NCBI GenBank assembly: GCA_964544115.1
Contig: CAZJBP010000196.1
Coordinates: forward strand, 1 to 6,501
Source: CAZJBP01 sp964544115
Lineage (GTDB): Bacteria; Verrucomicrobiota; Kiritimatiellia; UBA8416; JADHWI01
Direction: 5' to 3'
DNA: 6,501 nt
Part shown: one piece after another, positions 5,760 through 6,501 of the stretch
Layout: each line of letters begins with the position of its first letter
Numbering within the stretch: the first letter of the stretch is position 1
Program-made: the position numbers and the translations under genes
Notes under the pieces: model-generated
Database searches by the model: none
Told to the model about the DNA's origin: nothing
The model's input: only the letters and a program-made list of their open reading frames with translations

Positions 5760-5820
5760 TCCTAATCTTGCTCTTAATCCGCTCGTGTATAAGGGATTAC
5801 GATTAAGATCAAGATTAGGA
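5760..5820. repeat. 20-bp near-perfect inverted repeat with 21-nt loop
   Basis: TCCTAATCTTGCTCTTAATC at 5760-5779 pairs with GATTAAGATCAAGATTAGGA at 5801-5820 with a single mismatch. The left side is itself built of roughly 12-bp direct units (CTTAATCGTGCT, CCTAATCTTGCT, CTTAATCCGCTC from 5749). An alternative pairing exists: TCTTAATCGT at 5748-5757 is the exact complement of ACGATTAAGA at 5799-5808, which excludes part of the main stem. No U-tract follows. It may end or process the dacB transcript, bind a protein, or be a copy of a dispersed genomic repeat. Confidence 0.8.
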
Positions 5821-5948
5821 CTCGGATGGGAAATAGTGCTTAACCAAGCGCCATTCGATGCCGATGCAGACCCCGAAACGACAGAAGAGGATTAGATGCG
5901 TCTTCCCTGCCACGTCTGCGGGAACGGAAAGTGCGCCCCCCCGCCGAG

Positions 5949-6501
5949 CTACGGGGCCCGGCAGAGAAGCCCCAGGGCCTCCTCCATGCCTTTCCAGCAG
6001 CGCTCGGCGTCAGGGATGCGGTTGCAGATAAAGGAAAAGCACAGCATCCGCCCGGAACCGGTTTGAGCATAGCCCGAAAGGGCTGCGACGGATGCCAGTG
6101 TGCCCGATTTGCCCTGCACGCGACCCTTGACTCCCTCTGCCGTCAAGCGCTTCTCCAGCGTGCCACTCGTCCCGCTGACCGCCATGCTGCTCCGAAAGAC
6201 GGCCCCGTCCGGCTGCACGGCCATCATCGCAAGCAATCGAACTGTGTCCCGGCAGGTGACGCGGTTATCGATACTCAACCCGCAGCCGTCGGCCGCCCGG
6301 TACTCTCCATGGGTGACGCCCGCCGCGCCCAGCACCTCCATCACGGCACGGGTGCCGTTGGCGTAGTTGGCCCGCCCGTACACACCGTACCCCAGGTTCA
6401 GCAGGACCATTTCCGCACGGAGGTTGTCGCTGTGCGACAGCATCGAGGGCAGCAGTTCGCGCAGGCTGAGGCCCGGCAGGCGGAAGAGGAGCCGTTCCTG
6501 G
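5949..6501 (-). CDS. dacB: D-alanyl-D-alanine carboxypeptidase/endopeptidase (PBP4, peptidase S13), C-terminal part
   Basis: This is the C-terminal 184 residues of a DacB/PBP4-type penicillin-binding protein; the frame stays open to the window edge, so the signal peptide, the S-x-x-K nucleophile box and the inserted domains lie outside. The enzyme acts in the periplasm on peptidoglycan stem peptides, removing terminal D-Ala or cutting cross-links. Visible family marks, numbered from the first complete codon: LSLRELLPSMLSHSDN with the S-x-N box as S24-D25-N26, then DGCGLSIDNRVT (usually DGSGLS), AVSGTSGTL, and the third active-site box as K131-S132-G133 in VQGKSGTLASVAALSGY where K-T-G is usual. 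Ser for Thr in this box is conservative. The segment with FSFICNRIP closes the transpeptidase fold. It ends with TAG at 5949-5951, 317 nt before the glycosyltransferase start. Same strand as the next two envelope genes, but the gap leaves co-transcription open. Confidence 0.9.
   Translation of the reverse strand, partial: QERLLFRLPGLSLRELLPSMLSHSDNLRAEMVLLNLGYGVYGRANYANGTRAVMEVLGAAGVTHGEYRAADGCGLSIDNRVTCRDTVRLLAMMAVQPDGAVFRSSMAVSGTSGTLEKRLTAEGVKGRVQGKSGTLASVAALSGYAQTGSGRMLCFSFICNRIPDAERCWKGMEEALGLLCRAP

Larger units (their letters stand above)
5632..5948. other. 317-bp non-coding gap with paired inverted repeats
   Basis: No convincing gene lies between the dacB-like stop and the glycosyltransferase start. 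The segment 5748-5830 is AT-richer than its surroundings and contains repeated CTTAATC/CCTAATC units. Two strong inverted repeats occupy 5706-5746 and 5760-5820. The part 5821-5948 shows a 7-base C run at 5936-5942 and a weak small open frame on the plus strand beginning at 5896. A 64-residue plus-strand frame at 5612-5806 ends in a hydrophobic tail that is simply the translation of the repeats, so I do not accept it. Confidence 0.7.

Noticed and set aside
5612..5806. A 64-residue plus-strand frame with a hydrophobic tail resembling a membrane segment
   Set aside because: The tail (AVLIVLLILLLIRS) is the translation of the CTTAATC-type repeat arm, and the first part is antisense to the glycosyltransferase start region.
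5760..5820. The long inverted repeat as an intrinsic terminator or integron attC site
   Set aside because: No U-tract follows on either strand, and the conserved RYYYAAC/GTTRRRY core sites of attC are not present.
1..6501. CRISPR array, tRNA, rRNA or transposase
   Set aside because: No regularly spaced direct repeats, cloverleaf-like or rRNA-like sequence, or transposase motif was seen on either strand.

Overview
This is a GC-rich bacterial chromosomal window with no RNA genes, CRISPR array or recognisable insertion sequence. The combination of a flotillin-like FloA followed by a proline-rich membrane protein, two tandem uroporphyrinogen-decarboxylase-like proteins beside a phytanoyl-CoA-dioxygenase-like enzyme, and a 3D-domain lipoprotein resembles the Planctomycetota/Verrucomicrobiota/Lentisphaerota group or similar uncultivated lineages. 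This placement is an inference from gene content; there is no phylogenetic marker in the window.

Layout. (a) 2-1029, plus strand: the 3' end of floA, translationally coupled by ATGA to a proline-rich single-span membrane protein. (b) 1063-1848, minus strand: a non-haem iron/2-oxoglutarate oxygenase of the PhyH family, convergent with (a) across a GC-rich hairpin. (c) 1849-2098: a divergent promoter region with plausible -35/-10 pairs on both strands and a 10-bp palindrome. (d) 2099-4385, plus strand: two overlapping genes for distantly related members of the UroD/MtaA superfamily. (e) 4364-6501, minus strand: a cell-envelope block, read from the right as the C-terminal part of a DacB/PBP4-type D-Ala-D-Ala carboxypeptidase, then a 317-bp gap with two strong inverted repeats, a GT2 glycosyltransferase, and a 3D-domain lipoprotein whose 3' end overlaps the second UroD-like gene by 22 bp.

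How the parts may work together. FloA organises membrane microdomains, and its coupled neighbour is probably membrane-anchored with it. The two UroD-like proteins look like one functional unit, perhaps corrinoid or methyl-group chemistry or another small-molecule C1 or decarboxylation step; the divergent oxygenase may share their regulation. DacB, the glycosyltransferase and the 3D lipoprotein all suit cell-wall or envelope work, but the non-coding gap may separate dacB transcriptionally from the other two.

The least explained sequence is the repeat-rich stretch at 5706-5820: two adjacent hairpins with equal 21-nt loops, plus an alternative pairing between repeated TTAATC-type units. Other points worth a look are the Asp-to-Asn change in the glycosyltransferase metal motif, the altered zinc-site residues in the UroD-like pair, and the 21-bp coding repeat in the FloA-linked protein. 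I see no convincing complete new defence or mobile system here.
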